56,913 bases of DNA from Acetomicrobium sp. S15 = DSM 107314 (lineage in GTDB: Bacteria; Synergistota; Synergistia; Synergistales; Thermosynergistaceae): NCBI RefSeq assembly GCF_016125955.1, contig NZ_JADEVE010000191.1, positions 1-56,913 on the forward strand, in the 5' to 3' direction. The notes beneath the pieces are model-generated. The model did not search any database. It saw only the letters and a list, made by a program, of their open reading frames with translations, and was not told the origin of the DNA. The translations under genes were made by a program, and so were the position numbers. Shown piece by piece: positions 25,619 through 35,790 of the stretch (its first letter is position 1; each line of letters starts with the position of its first letter).

Positions 25619-28385
25619 TGTTGTCGCCTCCACGCACGATCTCCTCTCTTCTGCACAGGGCTTTGTAGCCGCAATCCCGGCAGCTTTTTGACGAATAGTC
25701 CGGCGAGAATAGCCCCGAAGTCATTCTATTGGCCATGCTTTCTAATGTGCTTCTCGCCTCGTCGATTTTATCCTTCAGCGAAGTTTTCTTCCTTCCCTGC
25801 TCGAAGATTTTTGCAAGCTTCAAGTCGGCGAAGTGACCGTAGATCGATCCGTCTTTGTGGCAGAGATAGGCATAGCCGGCCACGCTCGTGCCCGCTTCTT
25901 CGAGCGCTACGGCGTAGGCTGCAAGCTGAACCGAATCCCTGTAGTAGTCGCTCCCTCCCGACTTGTAGTCAAGGACCACCGCGCTCCCGTCGGTCAATAG
26001 CTCGATCCTGTCGGCCCTTCCCTTAAAAAGGACGCCGTTTATCTTTAATTCGGGCAGCGGATATTCCCGCATCTGGTCTCGGCGCAGCGGCGCCAAGCGG
26101 CTTTCGAGCGAGTCCTGCAGGCGCGCCAAGCGCTGGACTTGGTATAAAAGGCGACGTCCGTAAAGGCTGTATCGCGACAGGACCTCTTCGTAGAACGAGC
26201 GCGCCACCTCTTCCCACAGCGCCTCCACGAGGTCCGACAGCGCTTTGCCGCTTCGGAAGCGTTCCTCCCACAGGCGCTTCCAAAGCTCGTGGAGCAGGTT
26301 TCCTCCTAACTTTGGATCGAATCCGGAAGGGGCCTCCTCTTCTATGTTCCAGAGGCGCCTTGCGGCGTAGCGGAAAGGGCAACCCTTCCATTCGTTCACA
26401 TCGCCCAAATAGGCCTCTTTCGTGCGCGCGGGAGGAAAGGCCTGTGGGAGCGCTCGCCCCCTGCTCGGCACGTCAGCGGCCGCCTCTACGCCAGAAAAGC
26501 GCATCTCTCGCGCCGAAAGCAGCGCGCGGCTTGAGGGGCGCTCTACGGAGCATGCAAGGGAAACCCAGGGCGTTTCTCCGCCTGTGGCCTCCTCGAAAAA
26601 GGGCGATGGCGGAATCGGGCGACCCTCCGTATCTGCGAGCGGGCGCACCGCGAAGACGACCCCGTCTCCCGCCGCTAAAAGCCTCCTAAAGAGCGCGCGC
26701 CGCTGTTCCCTCCTCTCGTTTAGGAGGGGAAGATGTGTGGGGGAAAGCCCGAGGTTGCGGTCGTGAAAGATTTGCCTCTGCTCGTCAGGCAGTATCGGCG
26801 ACTCGCGGAGCTTGCCGGGCCAACGATCGCTGCCGACCCCAACCAATACCCAGGCCGGGTGGTGGGCGAGGACAGGCGGAGAATCCACGTATACGTTGAG
26901 GACTCCTTTTCGTTGGAGCGGTGGCAGGAGGATCGCCTCCTCCGACCATGTCCTCAAAAATTCGATCGCATGGTCACCAGCGAGCGCGCGATTTGCCGTA
27001 TCCGTAGCTTCACTGCTCGCACTGTGCTCAAGCGCCCACTTTTCCGCATCGGCACAGGAGGACGCGAGCATGCGCACGCTCTCGTCCAATGCGATGTCTT
27101 CTCCGGCCAGGTCGCTCGCCTTGTGCAAAACCTCCAAGCGCTCGCCTATGAATTTCGCAAGGGCCTCCAAGAGCTCTTCCGGCAGGCCGCCTTCGCTTAT
27201 GTTCTTCCAGAATGAGGCGAGGGCGTCGAAAACCTCCACCCCTTTAGGTACATCTTTCAAGAATGCCTTCCATCCCCCTTCCCCCGACGGAGCCTTGCGA
27301 GTTGCCTCGCTCAAAGGTAAGCCTTCGCCCAAGAGGAGGCGGTCCGCCAGTAGGAAAGATGTCTTTCGGGTGGGCCAGTTGTCCTTAGCGGCGGCGAAGA
27401 TCCGGCTTACGAGCGACCAGAATTGCGTCTGTGCGACCGGCAGGCCGCTTTTAAGCTGATACGGTATTTGAAAGCGGACCAAGGCCTCTTTTGCCGTCGG
27501 GAGGTCGTCTTGAGGGAGCAACATCCCGACATTTTCCCATCCCGGAAACGGCTCATCCCCCCATGTGACCTTACCGAGGGACCAGAGCAGCAGCTCTTTC
27601 AACGCCGTCTCTATGGCGAGGCGATCGGTGGCACCGGATATCTCTATGCACTTCGGCGGAAAGGCGAAGTTAGCCTCTTTCTTCGTGATGCCTTCGAGCT
27701 GGTCGGCCGCGCTGTAGGCCCCAGTGCCGCTCTCCGGCATGAAAACGCGAAGGTGCGCATCGAACTTCGTTAAGCCCCTCACCAGCTCAAGTTGGCCGTG
27801 AGTGAAGCTCATGAAGCCGACGAAGGCCCAGGTGTATCTTCTTACAATGTGTGCGAGGCTCCGCGAATTTGCGAGGAGGAGCTCTCTCGTCAGCGTGGCG
27901 ACCTGGGCGCTGTCGGCCAAGCCTCTATCCTGCAGATATCGTTCGTATTCTCTGAGTAGCCAACACAGCCACGCCCCGACCTCGTCGAATTTTGCACAGG
28001 GGCCGCCTTCGCACGGCTCTTTGCAGCCCGTGGCGTTTTTGTATGTTTCCCACGAGATCTCCTCTCGGAGCAGTTCCCTGAGGGACGAGGCGAATTCTTT
28101 GACCATTGCTGGCCTGCGCGCCGTCGGCGGGAGGGCCTCGCTGCAGGATGGTCCAGCCCATAGAGACTGAATGATGAGCCACCTCTCGGCGGGATCGACC
28201 TGTCTGCGCCACCTAATGCCTTTATCTTTAAGCGCTTCACAGGTTTTTTTGTATATGTCGGTCCATTGCCATATGCGAACCCTTTCGCGATATGGACTTT
28301 CGGCCTCCAATATCGCCGATAGGATACCGCCATCGTGGTCCGTTGGAACCACGAATACGGCGGGTCTCTTCGCGATGGCGCGCAA
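25611..28385 (-). CDS. addB: AddB-like PD-(D/E)XK nuclease subunit
   Basis: 924 residues. The C-terminal nuclease domain has GRADRIELLTDGSAVVLDYK and the Fe-S cysteines GCPFRYAARRLW plus CRDCGYKALC. The N-terminal two thirds are a degenerate helicase-like region without a Walker A loop (FVVPTDHDGGILSAIL at its place), as expected for a non-motor partner. It overlaps addA. The start is uncertain: TTG at 28385 is the only standard codon, but the frame stays open to 28466 (TAYRSVRQIEEELR would be added) and no good ribosome binding site lies at the TTG. Confidence 0.8.
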   Translation of the reverse strand: MRAIAKRPAVFVVPTDHDGGILSAILEAESPYRERVRIWQWTDIYKKTCEALKDKGIRWRRQVDPAERWLIIQSLWAGPSCSEALPPTARRPAMVKEFASSLRELLREEISWETYKNATGCKEPCEGGPCAKFDEVGAWLCWLLREYERYLQDRGLADSAQVATLTRELLLANSRSLAHIVRRYTWAFVGFMSFTHGQLELVRGLTKFDAHLRVFMPESGTGAYSAADQLEGITKKEANFAFPPKCIEISGATDRLAIETALKELLLWSLGKVTWGDEPFPGWENVGMLLPQDDLPTAKEALVRFQIPYQLKSGLPVAQTQFWSLVSRIFAAAKDNWPTRKTSFLLADRLLLGEGLPLSEATRKAPSGEGGWKAFLKDVPKGVEVFDALASFWKNISEGGLPEELLEALAKFIGERLEVLHKASDLAGEDIALDESVRMLASSCADAEKWALEHSASSEATDTANRALAGDHAIEFLRTWSEEAILLPPLQRKGVLNVYVDSPPVLAHHPAWVLVGVGSDRWPGKLRESPILPDEQRQIFHDRNLGLSPTHLPLLNERREQRRALFRRLLAAGDGVVFAVRPLADTEGRPIPPSPFFEEATGGETPWVSLACSVERPSSRALLSAREMRFSGVEAAADVPSRGRALPQAFPPARTKEAYLGDVNEWKGCPFRYAARRLWNIEEEAPSGFDPKLGGNLLHELWKRLWEERFRSGKALSDLVEALWEEVARSFYEEVLSRYSLYGRRLLYQVQRLARLQDSLESRLAPLRRDQMREYPLPELKINGVLFKGRADRIELLTDGSAVVLDYKSGGSDYYRDSVQLAAYAVALEEAGTSVAGYAYLCHKDGSIYGHFADLKLAKIFEQGRKKTSLKDKIDEARSTLESMANRMTSGLFSPDYSSKSCRDCGYKALCRREEIVRGGDNNE

Positions 28386-28565
28386 CTCTTCTTCGATTTG
28401 CCTTACGCTGCGGTAGGCCGTGATCGAACTTTCCGTATCCTTACACCTTCTCGTATTGTGAGCTCACTATTGGTCCTTGTGCGTTTTAATTCGTTCCAAG
28501 CCGAGATGAAGCGCGAGTATACCTCGAAGGCCGAAGACAAATGCTCAATCGTAGGCTAACATCAT

Positions 28566-28571
28566 TATAAT
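28566..28571 (+). promoter_or_regulatory. -10 box upstream of the activase/dehydratase gene
   Basis: A perfect TATAAT about 70 bases before the start codon, in the divergent intergenic region. No clear -35 box is seen. Confidence 0.4.
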
Positions 28572-28637
28572 ATATCGTATCCGCCCATCCCGTTCACGAT
28601 GGGCATCATGGGCATTGACGAAAAGAAGGGAAGGGAA

Positions 28638-31600
28638 ATGGGCAAGTTCTATGCGGGCTTCGATATAGGTTCTTTTGCAGTGCACGGCGCCGTTGTGGAC
28701 GAAGGGGGCCGTGTCGTATATGTGCCGAGGAGCCTTCCTCACTTCGGCGATCCGTTGGGCTGTCTTTTTACCTTATGGCAAGATATTGCGAAAGCAGCGG
28801 GCAAAGACGGCATAGCCTCTACGGCCTTTACCGGCATAGGGGCGGCTTCCTTCCCCAAGGTCTTCGATGGCCTGTTGTTCGATTACGACAGCGTCACCAT
28901 ACCGAAGGGCGTGGCCAAGATGGCGCCCGACGTCACATATGTCTTCCACGTCGGCGCCAAGGATTCATATTTTTTCAGGATCGAGCATATCGAGGGTCAG
29001 CCGGCGATGCTCGAGTGGTCAGCCAACAGCAAGTGCGGCGGCGGCTCCGGCACCCTGCTTGAGAAGCAGGTCCGTCGCCTTTACGGCGGCAACTCCGACT
29101 CTTCTGCGGACGAGGCTGAACTTCTGGAGCATCTCTTCCGGGAGGCCGAGAGCGAGGCCGCCCTGTACGAGGATCTCGCCGGTTATAACGCTCGCTGTGG
29201 GGTGGTGGTCCAGTCCGACCTCATTCACGAGCAGAACGAAGGGGCGAAGAGGCCCTATCTCCTGGCTCGTCTTTATGCTACCGTGGCGCGCAACTATAAA
29301 AACGACGTAATAGGCCCCAGGGAGCTTAAAAAGGAGGCCGTAGCCGTCGCCACGGGTGGCGTCTTCGGGAGCGACTTTATACTGCACCGCGTCCAGGAGT
29401 TGACCGGCGTCGAATTGAGGCGCCTGGAGGCCTTCAGGAGCGTCGGAGCCATAGGAGTAGCTTTGCTGGCTCTGGAGAAAAGAAACGATTTCATCATGGA
29501 CTTCTCTCGCATCGGGGAGGTAGCTTCTTATGCGAGAGAGCACCGCCTATACGCCGAGCCGCTTAAGGGTTATCTCGACAAGGTGCACGTATTTCCCGAT
29601 ACGCCTGTGGAGCTGCCCTCGAAAGGGACTATCGATGTAACTATAGGTGTGGATGGAGGTTCGACCACCACAAAGGCGGCCGTCATAGACATGGAAAGCG
29701 GTGCACTTCTCGATAAGATTTACATTAGCACGCACGGCGACCCGGAGGGGGCGCTTCGCAAGGTCTTCCGGCATCTCGCGCAGAAGAAAGATCGCTACAA
29801 CGTGAGGGGTATCTGCACGACCGGTTCCGCCCGCAAACTCTACGAGCGCATCTTGGTGAGCAAGTCCAAGGCCAAAGCCTTGGAGGAAGAGGGTTACGCC
29901 GTGCCCGATGGCGCCGTGGATGAGATCACCTGTCATGCCTACGGGATTAAATTCCACGACCCCGACATAGATACGGTATTCGAAGTGGGCGGCCAAGACA
30001 TGAAATTCACCACTTTCAAACGCAGGGACGGCAAGGCCACCGATGAGGTGGCCGAAGCGAGGATGAACTATTCCTGCCAGGCCGGAGCGGGGCAGACGCT
30101 CGAAAACATGGCGCTCCTCTTGGGATTGGACGTCAAGGACTCCCTCCAGGAGTACGCTCTCAAGGCGGATCGCGTCCCCTTGATCGACGCCACGTGCGGC
30201 GTCTTTATGGAGATGGAAGAAAACCGCCTCATCGCCGAGGGCTTCTCCAAGGAGGAGATCGCTGCCGCCATAGTGCGAGCCACGACGGCCAGCTATTACC
30301 ACAAATTCGTAGGCGGCCCGCAGTATGTCCAGGAGAAACCTTCGTGCCAGGGCGGACCGGCGCTCGGTCTGGCTTTTTTGGCCGCCATGGCTCAGGTGAC
30401 GGGAAAGGACATCTACGCCTACCCGCACAGGGAGCTCTTCGGAGCCTGGGGAGCGGCGCTCGTCTCCAGAGAGCGCGTGAAGGAGCTCGAGCTGCAAGGT
30501 AAAGCTGTGCGCTCGGCATATCGCGGTTGGGATTGGCTTGAGGAATCCTTCGCCCGACGAGAGGTCTTTTGTCTCGACCACTTCGGCCCGCTATCGTGCG
30601 GCGTGCGCAATTGCAAGCTCAAGATATTCACTATAGGACAAGACGAGGTGATCACCGGCGGCTTTTGCCCCAGGGGGAACAGCGAGGGGAGTGGCAATGC
30701 CAAGAGGGATTACGTGGAACTCTACCACAGGCTATTAGAGAAACACTTCGACGGCGTGCTTTATCAAAAGCTCGAAGAGGCGAAGTTGGATGGGTCCCCA
30801 ACGATCGGCATCCGCCGGAGCGGAGTGACGCTCGGCGAGTTCGGCGTATGGGCAGGTGCGCTTTTTAAGGCCCTCGGCTTTCTGCCGGTGCTGACGCCCG
30901 TTTCGGACGAGCGCATCGCACAGCTCGGCATCAACTTGGCCCATACGGAGTTTTGCATAGCCATGAAGTTGGTCGTCGGACATGGGGCGCTCTTGAACAG
31001 CGATGAGCGGATACACTACATCTTCAATCCCTCCTTCATCGAAGAGGTGCGCACCTCAAAGCCGAATAGGAAGTTCTGCATCTATACGGAGGCCGAGGGC
31101 TACATGCTCCAGGACATATTGGGGATCGATCGGAGCAGGGAGGTCATACCGGTTTGGCACTTAGGCGATGAGAGCCAGATGGTAGAGTCATTGAAGGGGG
31201 AGCTCGAGCGGTTGGGGCTTCCGGTCTCGATCGAGCGCATAAAAGAGGCCTTTCGCTACGCCGACTCTAAGAAGGAGGCCTTTTTGAAGGAAGTGAGTGA
31301 GTGGGGCGATCGCTTCTTCGAAGAGCTCGAGGAGTCGGGCGAAGTGGGTTATGTAGGGCTCGGCAGGGAATACGTCGTCTTGGACCCTGAAGCATCATCC
31401 CGCTCTGGGCAGATGTTTTCCAGGGAACGGGGGATGCGCTATATTCCTCAGGCCTTTTTGCACCACCTCTACAAGGATATACCCATAGATGACCTGGTCT
31501 TCAACGAGTATTGGTATCAAAACGCCGCCATACTTCAGGCCGCGGTCTTCGTGGCTCGTCACCCCAAGCTGTTTCCGATCAGGCAGATGAATTTTGCCTG

Positions 31601-33089
31601 CGGCCCAGACTCAATGAAGTTCTATCATGAAAAATTGATATTCGACAAGGCAGAAAAACCGTTCCTGCACCTGGTCACGGATGCCCAAACCAACAACGCC
31701 CCCTTCGTCACCAGGGCTGAGGCCCATGAGCGCGTGGTTTCGCGCGCCCGCCCTCGCAGGGATTTGGATATCTATGATTTCGCCCTTTTCAAGGAGAAAT
31801 CGAGCGGGAGTTTGAACTTAGGGAAGAGGCGCTGGTTGATACCCTATATGGGCGAGGCCAGCCGCTTCGGTGCGGCCGCCGTGCGCCACTTCGGCCTTTC
31901 GGCCTCGATCATACCCACTAACACGGTCGAATCGCGCGAGTATGCGAACAAGTTTATAGCAACGGAGACGTGTTTCCCCTTGAGGGGCGTAGTGGGAGAC
32001 GTGTTGGCCCATCTGGAGGAGCTTGCGCGAGAAAGGGGTAAGGACTGGGTTAAGGAGAATTACCTCGTCTTTTTGCCCACCACGAGCGGGCCGTGCCGCT
32101 TCGGCAAATACGGCGAAGTCTTGAAGATATTTTTGGCGCAGTTGGGTTATGAGGGTCTGCCGGTGCTCGGCCCTTCGTCCGATAGCGGTTATCTGGACTT
32201 CGAAGTGCCGGCACCGCTTAAGGGATTTTTCAAGCAATCGCGGGCCCTCATTCAGATATTCAACGCCATAAAGATGAGCGACATGCTCGATGACCTGGTG
32301 CGGCGCTTCCGCCCCTATTGCCGGGACAAGACCGCCTTCGATAGGCTTTACGAGAAGGAGATCGTGGAGCTGGAACTCTTGATCGAAGAAAAAGGGGCCT
32401 CCGTGGGCACGCTAAAGGAATGGAGCAGAAAGGCTAGCCGAAGGTTCGCCGCCCTCACCACCGACGCACATGACCGCTTTCCTCTCGTCCTTTATGTGGG
32501 CGAGATTTATACCAGGCAGCACGACCTCTACGCCAATAATGTCATTAGACACCTCGAGGAAGGGGGACTTGAGGTCATCCGTGGCTCGATTTCCGAATGG
32601 ATCGAGTACGTGAACTACACCACATACCGAGAGAACCCTCATTGGATCCACAAAGTAGCCGACCTCTATCTGTCCTTTGCCGATTGGCGGTTTCACAGGC
32701 TCTTCGGCGGGACGAACGGGGAGAGGAAGGTGCTTCCCAAGCCGGAGCAGATAATAGAGGGGGTTGAGGCTGCAGGCATCTATCACGGCGACATCACTGG
32801 CGAATCGCCGCTTGTTATAGGGATCTTCCGCGAACTTATGGAAGGTCGCCTCCCCTCTAAGAACGGAGCCAAGGTGTGCGGCATTTTCCACGTGGGCCCC
32901 TTCACGTGCATGCAGGAAGGGGTGGCGATGGCCAAGATGGACGCCATGCTCAAGGAGGCTCAAAAGAAGAACCCGAACGTGATAGTGCCCGTCATTCACG
33001 CCTTTTTTGGCGATTCGGCCAACCCCAACTTGGAGGCCGAGATAGCGGCCTTCCGCGAGCAATGTTATCTCAAGGCGAGGCTCGCGTGA
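28638..33089 (+). CDS. Fused acyl-CoA dehydratase activase / 2-hydroxyacyl-CoA dehydratase-like protein
   Basis: 1483 residues. The ATG at 28638 (MGKFYAGFDIGS) has GAAGGG seven bases upstream; ATGs at 28599 and 28608 lack a site. Two BadF/BcrA-type ASKHA ATPase modules lie in tandem: residues ~1-300 (FDIGSFAVHGAVV, SKCGGGSGTLLE) and ~335-600 (IGVDGGSTTTKAAVID, FEVGGQDMKF, SCQAGAGQTLENMALL, ATCGVF). A cysteine-bearing DUF2229-like region (CGVRNCKLK, GGFCPRG, from ~650) and an HgdB/FldB-like C-terminal part follow. In 2-hydroxyglutaryl-CoA dehydratase the activase passes an electron, driven by ATP, from ferredoxin to the dehydratase. Here both roles sit on one chain. The substrate is unknown and the reaction may be another reductive step. 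Confidence 0.85.
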   Translation: MGKFYAGFDIGSFAVHGAVVDEGGRVVYVPRSLPHFGDPLGCLFTLWQDIAKAAGKDGIASTAFTGIGAASFPKVFDGLLFDYDSVTIPKGVAKMAPDVTYVFHVGAKDSYFFRIEHIEGQPAMLEWSANSKCGGGSGTLLEKQVRRLYGGNSDSSADEAELLEHLFREAESEAALYEDLAGYNARCGVVVQSDLIHEQNEGAKRPYLLARLYATVARNYKNDVIGPRELKKEAVAVATGGVFGSDFILHRVQELTGVELRRLEAFRSVGAIGVALLALEKRNDFIMDFSRIGEVASYAREHRLYAEPLKGYLDKVHVFPDTPVELPSKGTIDVTIGVDGGSTTTKAAVIDMESGALLDKIYISTHGDPEGALRKVFRHLAQKKDRYNVRGICTTGSARKLYERILVSKSKAKALEEEGYAVPDGAVDEITCHAYGIKFHDPDIDTVFEVGGQDMKFTTFKRRDGKATDEVAEARMNYSCQAGAGQTLENMALLLGLDVKDSLQEYALKADRVPLIDATCGVFMEMEENRLIAEGFSKEEIAAAIVRATTASYYHKFVGGPQYVQEKPSCQGGPALGLAFLAAMAQVTGKDIYAYPHRELFGAWGAALVSRERVKELELQGKAVRSAYRGWDWLEESFARREVFCLDHFGPLSCGVRNCKLKIFTIGQDEVITGGFCPRGNSEGSGNAKRDYVELYHRLLEKHFDGVLYQKLEEAKLDGSPTIGIRRSGVTLGEFGVWAGALFKALGFLPVLTPVSDERIAQLGINLAHTEFCIAMKLVVGHGALLNSDERIHYIFNPSFIEEVRTSKPNRKFCIYTEAEGYMLQDILGIDRSREVIPVWHLGDESQMVESLKGELERLGLPVSIERIKEAFRYADSKKEAFLKEVSEWGDRFFEELEESGEVGYVGLGREYVVLDPEASSRSGQMFSRERGMRYIPQAFLHHLYKDIPIDDLVFNEYWYQNAAILQAAVFVARHPKLFPIRQMNFACGPDSMKFYHEKLIFDKAEKPFLHLVTDAQTNNAPFVTRAEAHERVVSRARPRRDLDIYDFALFKEKSSGSLNLGKRRWLIPYMGEASRFGAAAVRHFGLSASIIPTNTVESREYANKFIATETCFPLRGVVGDVLAHLEELARERGKDWVKENYLVFLPTTSGPCRFGKYGEVLKIFLAQLGYEGLPVLGPSSDSGYLDFEVPAPLKGFFKQSRALIQIFNAIKMSDMLDDLVRRFRPYCRDKTAFDRLYEKEIVELELLIEEKGASVGTLKEWSRKASRRFAALTTDAHDRFPLVLYVGEIYTRQHDLYANNVIRHLEEGGLEVIRGSISEWIEYVNYTTYRENPHWIHKVADLYLSFADWRFHRLFGGTNGERKVLPKPEQIIEGVEAAGIYHGDITGESPLVIGIFRELMEGRLPSKNGAKVCGIFHVGPFTCMQEGVAMAKMDAMLKEAQKKNPNVIVPVIHAFFGDSANPNLEAEIAAFREQCYLKARLA

Positions 33090-33100
33090 GTATTGTTTGG

Positions 33101-33129
33101 TTGACGCGTCGGGGGGTTCTCATTAATAT
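33101..33129 (+). promoter_or_regulatory. Promoter of the symporter-oxidoreductase operon
   Basis: TTGACG (33101-33106), 17 bases, TAATAT (33124-33129). Good vegetative-sigma boxes 67 bases before the symporter start and just after the preceding gene. Confidence 0.65.
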
Positions 33130-33195
33130 GGTTTAAGCGTGAAGTTGAGGCAGCATCCGATATTTTCGTCACAATTTTTGGAGGTGAGCTTTTAG

Positions 33196-34626
33196 ATGAG
33201 CGTTCAGTTGGCGATATTGGTAGGATACATCGTTCTGCTCTACGCGGTTTCGTGGTATGCTACGCAGCTTGTGAAGCGCGGCGGAGGAGGGGCCTTGAAC
33301 TATCTGCTGGCCGGAAGGCATTTCCCGACCGTGGTCGTGGCCACTATGATCACCGGGCTCGCCGTGGGTGGCGCCTCGACCGTCGGCGTGGCTGAGGGAG
33401 CCTACACCCAGGGGCTGTCGGCCGGCTGGTACAATGCCGCCTGGGGGGCCGGCGGCATCATAGCGGGCCTCTTGGTCGCCGAGGCTTTTAGGCGCATGGA
33501 AGTGCGCACCATCCCCGAGATGATGGAGCGGATGTACGGACCTTCGGCCAGGTTGGTGAGCATAGTTGCACAGCTTCTGATAATGATGGTGATCACTTCG
33601 CTCCAGTACGTGGCGGGCGGGGCGATCCTCACGGCTTTGCTCCCCTCTATTTTCACGTTTCAGCAAGGCGTGCTCTTGACGGCCTTGGTCTTCGTGGGCA
33701 TCACGCTGATAGGGGGTTATTGGGCGGCCGGGCTCGCAAACGTGATCAACGTCATCTTGATCTACGTCGGTGTGGTGGTGGCCCTCTTTTTCTCCTTCTC
33801 CAATTTTGGGGGTTTCGACGCCATAGCCTCGCGTCTCCCTGCGGGGGGATCCTGGTTTCACCCGATAAGGGGTGTCGGGCTTTCTGTCGTGGTCGCCTGG
33901 ATGGTCGTCATGATCACCCAGACATTTTCGGTTCAAGCCATCTCGCAGATAGCTTTCGCCGCTAAGGATGGCCCTGCGGCCCGCCGTGGCTTCATTATAG
34001 GTGGCATCATAACGCTGCCAGCCGGGTTTTTGTGCGCCTTTTTCGGCATCATCGCGGCAGCTCAATTTCCTGGACTGAAAAACGCTGCCATGGCTCTTCC
34101 TACCTTGGTGACCCAGATCACGCCCTTGGTCGGCGGATTGCTGCTGGCTGCCCTTTGGGCCGCCGACATCTCTACGGCTGTGGGATTGCTTTTGGGGTGC
34201 TCGACCCTCGTCACGGAAGATTTCCTGAAGCGGCTCGTGCCGGGGATGGTATCACCAAAGAGAGAAGTCCTCATATCTCGCCTTGCGGTTTTGCTGGTGA
34301 GCGCGGCTACGCTGTGGTTGGCCCTCACATCCGTCGGGATTTTAAAGACCGTCACTACGGCCCTCGCCATGACTTCGTCCTTCACGCTACTTATTCTGGC
34401 CAACATCTACGTTCCGAGCCTGTGCAGGAAAGCGACGGGCTTTTGGACGATCCTCGCTTCTGTGCTCGTATGGTTGGCCTGGACGTGGCTGCCAGCCGTG
34501 CGCATCGTTCCGCACGTAATATACCTCGAGTGGCCCGTTTGCCTTGTGGTGTTTGCCCTTTGCGCCGTCTTGAGCAGGGAGCCGGCGGAACGGCTGATAA
34601 AAGCGACAGCTGAATTGGGCAGCTGA
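33196..34626 (+). CDS. Sodium:solute symporter (SSS family)
   Basis: 476 residues, about 12-13 hydrophobic helices. SSS features: YLLAGRHFPTVVVATMITG, GGASTVGVAEGAY, RTIPEMMERMYGPSAR, GGYWAAGLANVIN and LLLAALWAADISTAVGLLLG (the TM8 sodium-site region). Sodium-driven uptake of a small organic solute. The strong ribosome binding site TTGGAGGTGAGC precedes the ATG. The Ldh-family dehydrogenase 45 bases downstream suggests the solute is a 2-hydroxy acid or its product, but this is inference from context. Confidence 0.9.
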   Translation: MSVQLAILVGYIVLLYAVSWYATQLVKRGGGGALNYLLAGRHFPTVVVATMITGLAVGGASTVGVAEGAYTQGLSAGWYNAAWGAGGIIAGLLVAEAFRRMEVRTIPEMMERMYGPSARLVSIVAQLLIMMVITSLQYVAGGAILTALLPSIFTFQQGVLLTALVFVGITLIGGYWAAGLANVINVILIYVGVVVALFFSFSNFGGFDAIASRLPAGGSWFHPIRGVGLSVVVAWMVVMITQTFSVQAISQIAFAAKDGPAARRGFIIGGIITLPAGFLCAFFGIIAAAQFPGLKNAAMALPTLVTQITPLVGGLLLAALWAADISTAVGLLLGCSTLVTEDFLKRLVPGMVSPKREVLISRLAVLLVSAATLWLALTSVGILKTVTTALAMTSSFTLLILANIYVPSLCRKATGFWTILASVLVWLAWTWLPAVRIVPHVIYLEWPVCLVVFALCAVLSREPAERLIKATAELGS

Positions 34627-34670
34627 AGCGCCGTCTTTGACCATAAATCATTCCATAGGAGGCCTTTGCA

Positions 34671-35744
34671 ATGTATAAGGTATCGTATGATAGATTGATC
34701 GAAATAACATCACAAATACTCGAAGGTTTTGGTTACCCTCCCGACAAGGCTGCGATAACGGCGGAAACGCTCGTTGAAGCCGATGCTCGGGGCGTGCCTT
34801 CTCACGGGGTGGCGCGCCTTGAGTTCTACAAAAGCAACATCGATTTGGGCTTTGCGGTGCCGGCTGCGGAGCCCGAGGTGGTTGCGGAAACGCCCTTGAG
34901 TCTGACCGTAGATGGCCACAAGGGCGTAGGACCTTATGTGTCGCTTTTTTCCGTGAATCGGTGCCTTGAGAAGGCAAAGCAATCCGGCGCGGCCTTTGCT
35001 GCCGTCCGCAAGTCCAATCACTTCGGCATGGCTGGCCTATGGGCCGAAAGGTTTGCCAAGGAAGGCTTTATAGGCATAGCCCTCACGAACACGATCCGCG
35101 CGGGCATCCCCACTTTCGGCAGGGAGCGCATGTTGGGGACGAATCCCATATGCGTGGCCATTCCAGGTCATGGCGACGATATGTTCATGGTCGACATTGC
35201 CACATCCACCGTCTCCAGGGGAAAGGTCGAAGTCTATGACCGCCGCGGCAAGAAAATGCCCGAAGGATGGGGCGTCGGGAGCGATGGGCACGTCACCACG
35301 GATCCCGGGGAGATAGTCAAGCTCATGCGGCCCGGCAATCCCTTCGGTGGGCTCCTCTATCTCGGAGGAGAGGGAGAGCTCTTGGGAGGGCACAAGGGAT
35401 ATGGCCTCGCCCTTTTGGTGGAACTCTTGTGCGTCGGGCTTTCTTTAGGTGACTTAAGCCGCGATGCTCTGACCGTAAAAGATGCCACGGTCTGCCACTT
35501 TTTTGGCGCCGTAAACCTCGCGCTCTTCGGTGACGCTGTGGCCATAAGGCACAAGGTGAGCGAAATTCTCGATGCCATGAGGAAAAGCGCTAAGGCGGAG
35601 GGGCAGGAGCGCATATACATTCCGGGCGAGAAGGAGACGGAGAACAGAGCGAAGTCCTTGCGCGAGGGCATTCAGCTCGATGACGCCACTTTGAATTTAT
35701 TGAATAAGTATGCAGCTGAGCTAAGTATAGAGCCGCTCGCATAA
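34671..35744 (+). CDS. Ldh-family NAD(P)-dependent oxidoreductase (malate/L-lactate/ureidoglycolate type)
   Basis: 357 residues. Family hallmarks: VEADARGVPSHGVARLEFY, AVRKSNHFGMAGLWAERF, NPICVAIPG, DIATSTVSRGKVEVY, LYLGGEGELLGGHKGYGLAL. These enzymes oxidise 2-hydroxy acids (malate, sulfolactate, ureidoglycolate, 2,3-diketogulonate reductases) with NAD(P)H and a non-Rossmann fold. The substrate cannot be fixed from sequence. The ATG follows CATAGGAGGCCTTTGCA. It probably acts on the cargo of the symporter encoded just upstream. Confidence 0.9.
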   Translation: MYKVSYDRLIEITSQILEGFGYPPDKAAITAETLVEADARGVPSHGVARLEFYKSNIDLGFAVPAAEPEVVAETPLSLTVDGHKGVGPYVSLFSVNRCLEKAKQSGAAFAAVRKSNHFGMAGLWAERFAKEGFIGIALTNTIRAGIPTFGRERMLGTNPICVAIPGHGDDMFMVDIATSTVSRGKVEVYDRRGKKMPEGWGVGSDGHVTTDPGEIVKLMRPGNPFGGLLYLGGEGELLGGHKGYGLALLVELLCVGLSLGDLSRDALTVKDATVCHFFGAVNLALFGDAVAIRHKVSEILDAMRKSAKAEGQERIYIPGEKETENRAKSLREGIQLDDATLNLLNKYAAELSIEPLA

Positions 35745-35790
35745 CTGACGTGGCAAAACCTGATCGGTTAATCGGCAAGGAGCGGGTGCG

